A stretch of DNA of 64,000 nt, taken from Monodelphis domestica. Lineage: Eukaryota; Chordata; Mammalia; Didelphimorphia; Didelphidae. The translations under genes and the position numbers were made by a program. Each line of letters starts with the position of its first letter. Position 1 is the first letter of the stretch. Under the pieces are notes generated by a model. It was not told where the DNA came from. It worked only from the letters and a program-made list of their open reading frames with translations, and made no database searches. Positions 47,671 to 58,145 of this stretch are shown here, one piece after another. Location of the stretch: positions 204,129,753-204,193,752 of the forward strand of contig NC_077229.1 of the NCBI RefSeq assembly GCF_027887165.1. Direction: 5' to 3'.

Positions 47671-47945
47671 TGTATAATAATAAAAATATTATGTTTTAAG
47701 AGACTTATTAATGATCATTAGAAGTAAAGGAATAAAAAGGTAACAAAATAAAAAACCACATGCCCATCGCTAATCAGCCTGTTCAAAATCCTCACTTACC
47801 ACCACAGTCACTGACAGGAAGTAAAGAGGTCAGACCTGGAACTCCCACTGAATTTATCCCTTGTGTACAGAAAGTAAGAAACAACAGGAAGTCAGTGTGC
47901 TCCTGGGAAATGTAGTGTTATGAGTAACAGATTTTTAATTATATA
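47671..47945 (-). mobile_element. 3' LTR of a 3.7-kb minus-strand LTR element
   Basis: The segment shares about 180 aligned bases with 51223-51409 in the same orientation, including TTATTAATGATCATTAGAAG and AAACAACAGGAAGTCAGTG. On the minus strand it carries an AATAAATCTCTT polyadenylation-like word and ends TTATTATACA. An AGGGGGAA purine tract (47946-47953) abuts its start. This copy holds about 80 bp (near 47800-47875) that the other lacks. Confidence 0.6.
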
Positions 47946-50900
47946 TTCCCCCTGATGATCATTGGGAGATTAGTCTCCCCAATTGATCATTTAACATAAT
48001 CAACTTTTAAATTACAATAATATGAGGATAAAAGGGAAAAAGAACAAACCAATGATCGCTAGGCACACTGACAAAAACCAATTATGGGGCAGTCCCCTTT
48101 GGCATAAGAGAATATATACAAAAACAAATGCATTTAACCCTATACAGTTCAAATCACCACATCCCAAAGTTCACTCTGGATCTTTTGGTATAGTATGTGA
48201 TCTGTGCAGACATCTTCATGACACTTTTTCCAAACAGTTCACTTTCTGGATTCAGAGAGGTAGCATGTTTTTTATCCTAAAATTACTCTCAAAAGAATTT
48301 AAACTTTGCATTTTAGAATAATAATACATTACCCCCATGAGGAGGATGTTGAAAAACACTGGGATCAATTAGGTATGCATGGCTGAGTTATGAGATATAT
48401 GAATCAATTGGCAAGAGGAATAAAAAAAATCCAAAAAATCCAAATAAAAGAGAAAAAATAACTTGTGGGTGAAATATAAAATATCAAAGTCTTATGTATA
48501 AAAATTCAAAGTAATAGGAAAAAATCTATAGCAGGTCCTTGAATCAGGGCCCAATTAAAATGTTTTAAGCGATTCTGCATTTATCCAGTCAGTATCCAGG
48601 ACTACAGAAAGTTTGCCACACTATGAAAGATAGGAAAGGGGCTAGATTTTAGCAGCAAGTGGGAAACAGCATTACTTGGTTTGATTTTATGTTTTCTCTC
48701 AGGTATACTGAAACCAGAACAATTAATGTTATATATTTGATATAGAGTGTGTGGTAAAAGGAAGATCTGCATTTAACACATGTTAAACAGCCACAATCTC
48801 AAGTCTCACATTTGATCAAGTCATTGTGATCTTTTTTTACACAGACTGTCATCAATCCCTGTAGGATTGGTTTGGATTTTTTATCTTGTACTCGATTGGC
48901 ACTATGCAAGTAGCTTTGTGCTTCTTTGGCATTGTGCAATGGCTCTTTTTGTATTCCCTTCTCCTGGAATCATACAGAATCATTAAGCAAAGTCCCATAG
49001 TTTTAAAAAATCAATAGCATCATTTTTTAAAACCCCAAGGCTTTTTGGGTATGCATTGGCATTAGGGCAAATGTACTTTAAACTTATATTACTGCAAAAT
49101 CAAAAAAAGTTAAAGAAAATCATCTCAATACTGGTGACATGTGCTTCAAATATAAAAAGGAGAGAAAAAATAAAACTGAAATACTATATTGCATATGCAA
49201 GCAAAAACAATACTAAAATGTTTTTAAAATAAAAATATATAGTTTACAATCATTGACACACTGTGTCAGCTAAGAAAAGGTAGACTACAAAGGTTTCTTA
49301 CCCAAAGAATGAGATCCATTTCCTATTTAACTTGGCCATGATCCATGGTGTAAGTGCAAATTATTTTTTTTACAAAATACTAGATTTTTATAAAGAACAG
49401 TAGTACAATATGTAATGCACATTCAAGAAGGATCAAAATCCCCATTTAATGACAACAGCAAACAAACCCACTATCATTAGGATTCACATGATTCTTCTTT
49501 GACATTAAAAAAAAACCTTAGAAGCTAATGGATACTTGTCACAAGTTTTTACAAATGTAGCAAATCTTTCAACCTTGGCAGAGATATTTTTTTAAAAATC
49601 TATTACTAATTCATTACAAAATGTGGTAGAGGATTCTAGAAAAGATACAAACCTCTGTACTGTTTATGTTGGGTCTAAACATGTCATCAAGAATCTAGAT
49701 CATTCTGGTGAAAGGGTAGAGTAAGCTGAAGAATTACAAATGGGAGATGCTCCCTCTTGGGAGCCATCCACAGGTAACATGTCCTAGGAACAACTTCCCA
49801 CCTCCTCTGGTATGAAATTGTGATATATCCCATCCATTTACATTTTAACAAATTTGCAGGTGGGGATTTAATTGCACTTCACTTCAGCTACTAAATAGAC
49901 CCGTTGCCTCTTTGTATAAATAACTCAGAGGCAGGCAAGATGATCAGTCAGAGCTATGGAAATAGAAAATCTAAAAATCATGTCTGAAGACCCCTTAAAA
50001 TCAATTTGAGATATTTAGCTCATTAATGTTTCCAAAGGTTGTTAACCAGGTTGTAACTAGTTTTGATGAAGTCTATCCATCATCATCATCTATGTGACAA
50101 TTAACAATGGCAAAATGGAAGAAAAAAGTGTTTATGGGCTTTTACAATGATATTTGTTCAGTAGTCATGGGGGAAAGGTAACAGAATATATCTAATAGTA
50201 AAAACACAGTAGATTAAAATGATTCAGTGTAACAGAATAGTATTAATCAGATTAATATATGAGCTTAAAACATCAAAGTTAGATCTTAAAGCAGATAACC
50301 AACAAAATACAATATAATACAGACTTTCATAAAACAACGGAGTCTGAAAAGGCTTAACATTTTCACCTCCAGACTCTTTAAAGTTCCTTCACTATCAGTT
50401 CAGATTCCTTTTGTCAAGTGAGGGAGAATTACTTGCTGAGCACAGTGTGAAGGAAACCCAAATTGGATGCATTTTAGAGACTGGGCAGGCCAAAATGGCA
50501 AGGGGTTGTAGGGAGATGAATTTCTCCCCTGAATTTCAGGCAAGATAATTGAAAGGACCAGTGTATGCAGGAATGGTAGGAAGAAAAAGCATCCTAAAAC
50601 TGGGAACAGTTTGAGATAAGTAATGCACTGCTCTTTCATCAAGTGCACCATGCTTACAATTTTACTTCCTGTTTGGAAGAGTAACATTCCTTCCCCTTCC
50701 CATATGAGGTAATATGCTATGGGATTTAGGAGGCTAATTATTGCCTAAGGAAAACATACCCAGGCTTTTACTAGCTGCCTGGAGAGTGGCTCCAAGAACT
50801 CCTAGCTTCGCAGCAACAGCAAGCAGGAGCACCAAAAGGACCAGTAACACCTGTTGGGGGCTGGGGCTGGTGCCTAGGTAGGAACAGGAGCAGGAGGTCA

Positions 50901-51222
50901 GCAGCAGCAATGCCAGAGGCACCAGCAAGGAACAAGGAACACAGGCTCAAGCAGATGGGGAAGAGAAGTGGCTTATCTCTTCTCTGCTAAGAGGCCCCAG
51001 CTAAGTCCCTCAGACTAAAGCAGCTGGGCCAGTAGGGCAAGCGACCAGCAAAAAGTGGGAAAGAAACAGCAGAAGTAGGGCAGTAGCTTCAAAGAGAGTT
51101 TGGAGTTCATGAGGGGGTGGAAGAAATGTGACTTAAAAAATTTATCTAGGCTATCTTACAAAATTGAAAGTTTTTTCTCTAACTCCAGTGTTTGCCATCA
51201 TTGTAAAAATTAAAATTAATCT
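47946..51222 (-). mobile_element. Interior of LTR element without recognisable gag or pol
   Basis: About 3.3 kb lies between the two direct repeats. The longest minus-strand frames are 95 codons (50400-50687) and 64 codons (50734-50928, leucine-rich). Neither shows a retroviral motif that I recognise. The region is AT-rich with CAG/GCAGCA-rich DNA at 50800-51060. It may be a non-autonomous LTR retrotransposon depending on another element's enzymes. Confidence 0.45.
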
Positions 51223-51409
51223 TAATAATAAAAATATTATATTTTAAGAGATTTATTAATGATCATTAGAAGTAAAGGAATGAAAAGGTAACAAAATAAA
51301 AAACCATATGCCCATGGCTAATCAGCCTGTTCAAAAAGTATGAAACAACAGGAAGTCAGTGGGATCCCAGGAAATATAGTTTTTAGGGTAACAGATTTCT
51401 AATTATGCA
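51223..51409 (-). mobile_element. 5' LTR of the 3.7-kb minus-strand element
   Basis: On the minus strand it begins TGCATAATTAGAAATCTG and contains AATAAATCTCTTAAAATATA. It aligns with 47671-47945, apart from the 80-bp gap. I could not name a primer-binding site. No target duplication is obvious. Confidence 0.55.
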
Positions 51410-51439
51410 GTAATATGAAAATAATTCTTGATCAATGAC

Positions 51440-51575
51440 ATTTGTTAAACCCAATGTAGTTGCACATTGGCTACAGGAGAGGGGTAGGAGGAGGGAAGGG
51501 AAAGAACATGAATCATGTAACCATGGAAAAATATTCTAAATTAATAAATTAAATAATTTTTTAAAAATTAAAAAA
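51440..51575 (+). mobile_element. L1 3' terminus
   Basis: A GGAGAGGGGTAGGAGGAGGG purine run, CATGAATCATGTAACCATGG and an AT-rich tail are the reverse of 5250-5330, so this is a 5'-truncated L1 end. Confidence 0.6.
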
Positions 51576-53179
51576 ATGTACACACTCTTTAAGGAAAAGA
51601 ACTAGTCTAAATGATATGGATGGAAATCTTGTTAAATATTCCTCCTACCACATTGGATTAGTCTTCTATCCCAGGCTTGAGAATCTCTAAATAGGCATTT
51701 TGATGCAAGGAAAGTCACAAATGGCCTAGAACTAAAATAATCATAAAATATAGGTGATTACTAAAATAATAATTCAAGCCTCAAGAAATACATTGTGTAA
51801 CTGTCATTACTATATAAATTTCAAGGAACACAAGTTGAATAAACACTCTATGTATAACGGAGAAGTAATAGATCCCAAATAAAACTGAATGACAGAAAAA
51901 TCAAAATGTCTAAAAATGTTTTTTCACTATTTTCATAAAGGTGGGTTTCCCTATATTTTTCTGAATATGCTTTATGAGAAGACATAGACTTTCAGGTTGG
52001 TTAGATGTATGCTACATTATGTTTCATCAGAACTCAGTGCCGTTTTACTCTACTGTGGTCAAACAGAATAACACTGAATAGAAATTATTTGCATTAATCT
52101 CTATAGTTCAATGCAGGTTGTTAATTTTTAGTTTTTAATTTTTTTCATTGTTAAATTTTTTAAGGTAGACACCTTTTCCCACTAGAATTTCTTGCAATGT
52201 CCACCACCTTAATGAGAAGCCTTATAGTTTCACTGCACAAATGTATCTGTAAGATTTTATATTGAGATAATGAAGAGATATTTACATTTGACAGCAGAGT
52301 TGCACAGTGATTAGAGATCAGTATTCCTCAAATTATAGTTCAGTCTTTGAACTCCAACTTGTCCATGATAAAGGCAGTGGCTGGGGCAAGCCAGATTAAG
52401 AGAGGGTCATTTAGCTTAGTCCAGCATCTACAATGGATAACATATTCCTGAATGCAAAAAACAACCTGTGGCTTTTTCAAACATAGTGTGCACTCCCTTA
52501 CTTCAAATCTAATAAAGACCAGTTATTTTTCTTCATTTTTTCAATTTAATTTTTTCTTTTCCTATTGTCATGCAAAACACACGTCCATATTGGTCATTGT
52601 TGTTAAGAGCACACTCATGTATAACCAAAACCCCCAAATAAAACCATAAATACACTGATGTGAAAGATGACATCAAGAGTTCTTTTTCTGGAGGTGGATA
52701 GCATTCCCCATCATAAGTCTTTAAGGATTTAAAGGACTGTTTTTAAAAAGAAGTACTTAGGTTAAGTCTGCTCCTACAATGTGAATACATTCCAATGTAT
52801 ACAACACCAGAATTGTCCATTAAACTCTTTCTAGAAGATAAAGTCACCTTGAGAAATTGTTAAACAAGTATTCTTCACCTTACACCTATTCTCCCTCTGA
52901 GTAATTCATAGCAAATAAAATATGAATAACCAATTAAAATCTTATTTTATAAAATGTATGTATTTTAAAATTTTTTAAATTTTAAATTTATTTAAAATTA
53001 AATTTAAATTTTATACATTTGATAAAAATTAAATCTTATTTTAATAAAATTTTTATTTCTTATATTACCTTCATTCTGAATATATAGTATCCCATTTCCT
53101 TCTAGGTCTGGAAAGCTATCAACATGATAGAAAGCAAATGCCATTTTGGCTATATTAAGTATGATATTCAGAGAAAGGG
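51576..53179. other. No gene seen; AT-rich
   Basis: No coding region is supported. A palindromic TTAAATTT/AAATTTAA-rich stretch lies at about 52955-53050. Confidence 0.5.
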
Positions 53180-53580
53180 TAGTGATAATACCACAGTTCC
53201 CTTCTCTGTTAAGCCCCCATCTGGAGTACTGTGTCTATTTAATGTTCTACCTTCTAGAAAAAAAATAAAGATAGACTGAGATAGCACCAAAGAAGCCCAA
53301 ACAAGAATGACTGAGGACAAGGAAAGCATGACATATGGTAAAGATCAGTTGAAGGAACTAAGAATATTTATCTTGGAAAAGAAAAGCCTTCAGGGAAAGA
53401 TAGTTGTCTCAATTAGCTGAAAAGTTAATATGCAGAAGAATCATTAAAGTCTAGCATTGGGATTAATGGGTGAAAGCTTAGGCAAAAGAGATTTTAGTTC
53501 AATGTAAGGAATAAGTTCTTAATAAATAGAGTTGTTGATAAGAGAAGTGGTTTGCTTCCTGAGATGGTTAATTTGATGTC
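53180..53580 (+). mobile_element. CR1/L3-like LINE 3' remnant
   Basis: CCCCCATCTGGAGTACTGTG, CATGACATATGGTAAAGATC, GAAGGAACTAAGAATATTTA and CTTGGAAAAGAAAAGCC occur in the order of the sense 3' region of CR1/L3 elements. Confidence 0.55.
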
Positions 53581-53597
53581 AGTATAGCTCTGTAAGG

Positions 53598-53840
53598 GGC
53601 AGCTAAGTGCCTCAGTGGTTAGGACTTGGAGTCAGAAAGACTCATCTTTCTGAGTTCAAATCTGATCTCAGACACTTCCTAGCTGAGTAAATCTGGGCAA
53701 ATCACTTACTCCTGTTTACTTTAATTTCCTCACCTGTAAAATGAACTGGAAAGGCAAATAGTAAAAGGCAAACCACTTCAGTATCTTTGCTAAGAAAACC
53801 CCAAATGAGATGAAAAGTTTGACGCAAATAAAAAAGTCTG
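53598..53840 (+). mobile_element. Marsupial SINE, plus strand
   Basis: The head is GGGGCAGCTAAGTGCCTCAG. It is followed by TGAGTTCAAATCTGATCTC, CACCTGTAAAATGAACTGG and GCTAAGAAAACCCCAAATG. Confidence 0.75.
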
Positions 53841-54389
53841 AAGGACAAAGGTCTTTAAACCGATTGGATGGTCACTTGTCAGGGACATTGTAAAGAAGTT
53901 GTTTGGCTTGAATAGGGATTGAACCAAGTGACCTCAGAGATTTCTTCTGACTGAATTTCTCTACAATGTCCAGAGGGAACATTTCCCAGAAATGACAGAG
54001 GAAAAGAATTCAAAAAATGATATTTTTGCATAAGAATGCAAATGGAAGGGATATTCTTGACCTCTCAACCTTTGCTGACTCAAGATTGGATATGTGAAAG
54101 AAGAGGACAAGGGTTAAATTCACTACACAGATTTTTTGCAACCTTATCAAAGAGTCAGCACCAAGTATAGAAGCATTCTCCCCCAAATGGACTATTTTAT
54201 TCCAATAAAAAAAAAGCAGTGGTTTTAATTTTCTTTAAATTCATATATGCTATTTTGAGCTCCCTGGAATTTCTATTAAGAATTAGAGCTATTCTATCAA
54301 TAACTTTCAAACCCCATAATTTCTACTAATGTTCTCACTTAGCTTCTGTCACAAGGACACTTTTACTCTTAAAAAAAAAAAACAAACCT

Positions 54390-54620
54390 TAGGGGGTATG
54401 GAGTTGCTCAGTGGATTGAGAGTCAGGCCTACAGATGGGGGGTCCTGGGTTCAAATCAGACACTTCCTAATTATGTATTGATTCCAAGGCAGAAGAGTGG
54501 TAAGGGCCAGGCAATGTGGGTTGTGACTTGTTTTGAGTCACACAGCTAGGAAGTGTTTGAGGCCAGATTTGAACCTAGAACCTCTTATCTCTAGACATGG
54601 CTCTATCCACTGAGCCAAAT
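54390..54620. mobile_element. Two marsupial SINE pieces in inverted orientation
   Basis: A plus-strand 5' half (54391-54470, GGATTGAGAGTCAGGCCTAC, TGGGTTCAAATC) joins a minus-strand copy (54478-54620, TTCCAAGGCAGAAGAGTGG ... CTATCCACTGAGCC). The pair can fold back on itself. Confidence 0.7.
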
Positions 54621-55754
54621 AAATACTTAAACTCTTAACATCATTTGGATTTCCAATATGATTTCTCATAATCACTTCAATCTGCAAATTTGACACTTTT
54701 TTCTAGTTCAGTGACAGCAGATACTCATCTATGTGGTCTATGATTATGGCAGTTTTTAAGGGACCTTTCATTCATTCCACCAGTATTTATTAAATGCCTA
54801 AATATGCCAGAAACTGTGCTAAAAATGGTCATGCAAAGACACAAACAGAAATGGGGAGAAAAATCCCTGTCTTCAATGAACTTACATTCTAATGGAGGAA
54901 AAAAATTTACACAAATTTTGTAAATGCAAAAGAAATGTATAAAATAAATACAAAGTAATATGGAACTGATCTAAGAACTAGAATTTACAAGAAAAGACCT
55001 CATTTAGCAGGTGGCACTTAACAGAACCTTGAAGAATGTTAGACCTTCTATGAGACAGAGGTGCCAATCTATGCATGGTATAAAGATGTGAAGTGTCCTT
55101 CTCAAGGGCCAATAATTGATTTCTATTGTAGAAATTTGCATTTCCAAAGCTACTAGGCCTGATCTATTGGATTAATCTGATTGCATGTGGGGTTAAGAAT
55201 ACAATATATACAAATACATGAATATACACACATATACCTCTATTAACCAAAATCTATAGAACAAAGACAAAATTTGCCTCTTCTCAGACAGAGGTCTTAT
55301 TCCCCACAACGTGTTTAATAGGCATTTCTGATGACTTTGTAGCTTTTGTAAGAAACTCTCAAAAATACATTTTCCTTTGGATATATTTACTCAATACTGA
55401 TAAGCTTAGCCTGAATAAATGCTATCAGTCTCTTCTTTCAAAGCACAAATATTTGGTCAGCCTCTTTTAAAAGTACAAATATTATATTTAAACTTGGAAT
55501 GTGAATGTACAAGTTGAATGTGAGAACAAGCTATATACAATTAAATGGATCTCAAAGTTTATTTAATTTGATTTTCAAGTGTGAATTGAGCCAGGTCTAG
55601 AAAATCACTTAAGACATTTTGTTTTTCAAGCTATTTGTGATAGAGTAAAAGAAGGAAGTTAGTGTAATAAAAGGTGCCTGAGAGTCGGGATATTCTGGCA
55701 GAGACCTGAATTCTTGTGCGAGCTGATTATAAGCTGGTCATATGGCCTAGGGAA
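54621..55754. other. No gene seen; old repeat tail
   Basis: A CAGTATTTATTAAATGCC ... AATGAACTTACATTCTAATG block (54775-54895) matches the repeat at 40820. No gene is supported. Confidence 0.45.
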
Positions 55755-55990
55755 GGACACTTCACAGGATTTCATCATTGGAAGGGGTCACTGAGGTCAT
55801 CTAGTCCTACTCATAATTGAGTAGGAATCCCCTTTATATCATTTGTCACAAATAGTCATTTAGCCTCCCCTTAAAAACCTCCAGTGAGAGGAAACAAATT
55901 ACCTCCTGAGGAAGCTCATTCTACTTCTGAATATTTTTAATTATTTAAATTTTTTCTATAGACAAAATTTAATTTTTTCTATTTTCTAAT
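55755..55990 (-). mobile_element. CR1/L3-like LINE 3' remnant
   Basis: CACTGAGGTCATCTAGTCCT, TAGCCTCCCCTTAAAAACCT and GGAAGCTCATTCTACTTCTG follow the order of the antisense CR1/L3 3' region. Confidence 0.5.
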
Positions 55991-56275
55991 AGTTGGTCAT
56001 ATTTCTGGTTTCTTAGACCAACATGGTATAAGATAGAGTGTGCCCCATTTGGGAGAAAGTGTATATATTCTAGATGTTTTTTTGAAGTAAACAACCTTTT
56101 ATAAAAGACAAAAAACAAGATAAAGTAAGTTGAAAAATGGGTTGAGAAAAGAGAATTTAAGAATCATTGGGATACTCTAAAAACCATGATCACACAAAAA
56201 TTTACAATAGTTGGAAAAGAAATCAAGGAAATCATCAAAACTTTTAGCCTAATTATAGGCAAAAAAATTTTATAC

Positions 56276-56740
56276 TGAGGGAGGCTGGAAAATGGTCAAA
56301 CTTGAGGGCCTAACAAGCTGACCTGTCAGAACCGTAAATATACCAAATCCTAGCAGGAAGGCCTAATGAGCTGGTCAGCCTTGAGAAACTTGTCAGAACC
56401 ATAAACATGGCAAACCGCCAGCTGCGGTAGATACCAGATAAAGGCCAGGAAGACCCCAACAAATATGTCAAACAACAGGTCAGGGGGACCCGAACAATAT
56501 AGAATTGTCAAAGCTCCAAGAATAGTAGGAAGCAGATAAGGGTCATACGTGCAGGCAAAATTCCAAGGATGGTAAGGTACCTACAGAAAAGTATAAAAAG
56601 CCCAGCCTGTCAGAAGCAACTCAGAACTCTGATGATAGAGGTTCCCACTGATGCGCATCAGTTCAATAAATGGCCTTTCTCTGCCAGTTTGCATTGTTCG
56701 TGGACTTCCATGGTGGTGGGTGAAATCCTGGACCTTAACA
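56276..56740 (+). mobile_element. ERV 5' LTR upstream of the XPO1 copy
   Basis: The right end (CTTAACA) is fixed by the primer site that follows; the left end (TGAGGGAGGC) is approximate. U3 holds two diverged copies of a GGCCTAA ... GCTG ... TGTCAGAACC unit (about 56308-56345 and 56360-56410), typical of enhancer repeats. GTATAAAAAG (TATAAAA at 56592-56598) and AATAAA (56665-56670) mark U3/R. The layout is that of a class I (gammaretrovirus-like) LTR. It points toward the XPO1 copy about 2.1 kb downstream and could act as a promoter for it. Confidence 0.75.
56592..56598 (+). promoter_or_regulatory. LTR TATA box
   Basis: TATAAAA lies about 70 bp before the AATAAA signal, as in compact retroviral U3-R layouts. 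Transcription would start near 56620 and run toward the XPO1 frame. Confidence 0.6.
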
Positions 56741-56742
56741 TT

Positions 56743-56760
56743 TGGGGGCTCCCCGGTACC
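56743..56760 (+). other. Primer-binding site, tRNA-Pro type
   Basis: TGGGGGCTC begins 2 bp after the LTR end. It matches the first nine bases of the tRNA-Pro primer site known from gammaretroviruses. The second half (CCCGGTACC) has diverged. This identifies the LTR as a 5' LTR and not a solo or 3' copy. Confidence 0.7.
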
Positions 56761-58145
56761 CCTCCACCTTGGAACCCCCCTGGACAGGAGGGCCTAAGGC
56801 ACTGCCTTGGACAGGTGAGCTGAGTGTTGTGTGGCTGTGGGTACGAATGGTGACCGAATGTGTATGGGGGAGACGACGACTCCTGATGGGCATATGGCTC
56901 AGTGGAGCATTCGTTCTTGCGGTTTAAACAAGAGCCCCTATGCTAAGCCCCAGGGCCCGCCTTTTTCTAAGGTGAGAGGCTTAGCCTTGCGGCATTGGTC
57001 TGACCCTCCCACCTGTTTCTGAGTGCGGACTCCAGACGGCTGCATTTCTGAACTTTCGTGAGAAAGTCAGTCAGTTAATGGAGGAAGCGTTTGTGGTCAG
57101 GGGAGGGGAAGGATATGGTCCAGGGCAGGTGCCGAGATTGGAACTTTCAGGTGGTTAGAGGCCCCTGAGGAAAGAGGTCTGACTCTGTCACACGGAGTTC
57201 AAGTCTCCGTCTAGTTGTCAGGCCCTGAGCACGAGATTCCGTGTTTCTGTCAGGTATCCTGGCACTTTTGGGACAGGGTTCGAGTCCCTGTCTAGTATGG
57301 GGAAAAGGGTTTTTCAGTCCCCCTTTTGGGAAGATATTGCACCCCTAGGAGAGACTGGGGGACGCCCCATGATCTCTAGGTGATTTTTAGACACACTGAG
57401 GTTTTTTTTGCCACACGGAGGGATCGGGTGGCCAGCCGCCAGCTGCTTGCCCCTGACAGATAGCCAAAGGACTCCAGAGGCAGCCGAAGGGAGCTGGCCA
57501 CTGATGATTAATTGCGGGTATCAGGTTTCTTTCTTTACTGAGAAGGAAGCCGGAGCAGTGGGGAGGGGGGGGGGGAGCCATGGTCAGGCTGCCTTGGGCA
57601 ATGGTTAACCCTTTCCTTGCAACTTCTTGGTCTCAATAATAGAAAACTAGTCTGTTTGTCAAACAGCTTGCTTAAGGGTTTTACGGTCCTTACAAGTACA
57701 TGCCAAGAAATGAGATCTTAAGATAAGCTCCTAGGATCAGAGCAGTTTACGTGTCTGTGTCTCTGTTATTTGTCTTCTGGCTTTTGCTGTTTGTCTTGTG
57801 TGTCTTTCTGTATTTAGATGCAGGTATGTGGATGTGTCAGAGAGGGTGTCCTATAGGGTTCTTTGAGTGTTGTGGCTGGATTAAAAAAAAAGGGGGGGGG
57901 GAGTTTGGGATGCAGGGTCACAAAGGAGAATAGATTTTGTACCCCTGCTCCCTCTGCCTGCGTTCCAACCAGGCAGGCTATGATGAAGTAACAACACTGT
58001 TCCTGCTCCTGCAAGCAGGCTTCAGGGCGAGAGAGAGAGTACAATTGTCCGTTCGATGATTTTTCCCTCCTTCTCCCTTTGGATGGGCCCCCAAAGGAGC
58101 GGAAGAGAGAAAATTCTGAGCAGAAAAGGGAGATTCTTATTCCAC
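56761..58145 (+). mobile_element. ERV leader without gag
   Basis: About 1.4 kb of leader-like DNA follows the primer site. Good splice-donor words occur at CAG/GTGAGC (GT at 56815) and AAG/GTGAGA (GT at 56972). Two tRNA T-arm-like hairpins lie at 57192-57210 and 57273-57291, and G runs lie near 57560 and 57890. No gag, pol or env frame is present. The boundary with the XPO1-derived leader is not sharp and is placed where composition changes. Confidence 0.55.
57192..57291 (+). other. Tandem T-arm-like stem-loops in the ERV leader
   Basis: ACGGAG-TTCAAGT-CTCCGT (57192-57210) and ACAGGG-TTCGAGT-CCCTGT (57273-57291) each form a perfect 6-bp stem with a 7-base loop. Both loops fit the tRNA T-loop pattern TTCRANY, and both match the Pol III B-box GWTCRANNC. 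Each is followed by CTAGT, so the pair is an 81-bp repeat. Function is unknown. Genomic RNA structure or tRNA mimicry near the primer site is possible. Confidence 0.6.

Noticed and set aside
50734..50928. Leucine-rich minus-strand frame as a signal peptide or membrane protein
   Set aside because: The leucine and alanine richness follows from CAG/GCAGCA-rich DNA, and no downstream exon or domain is visible.
57192..57291. Genuine tRNA gene(s)
   Set aside because: Only T-arm-like hairpins are clear. I could not fold a complete cloverleaf with acceptor, D and anticodon arms around either.
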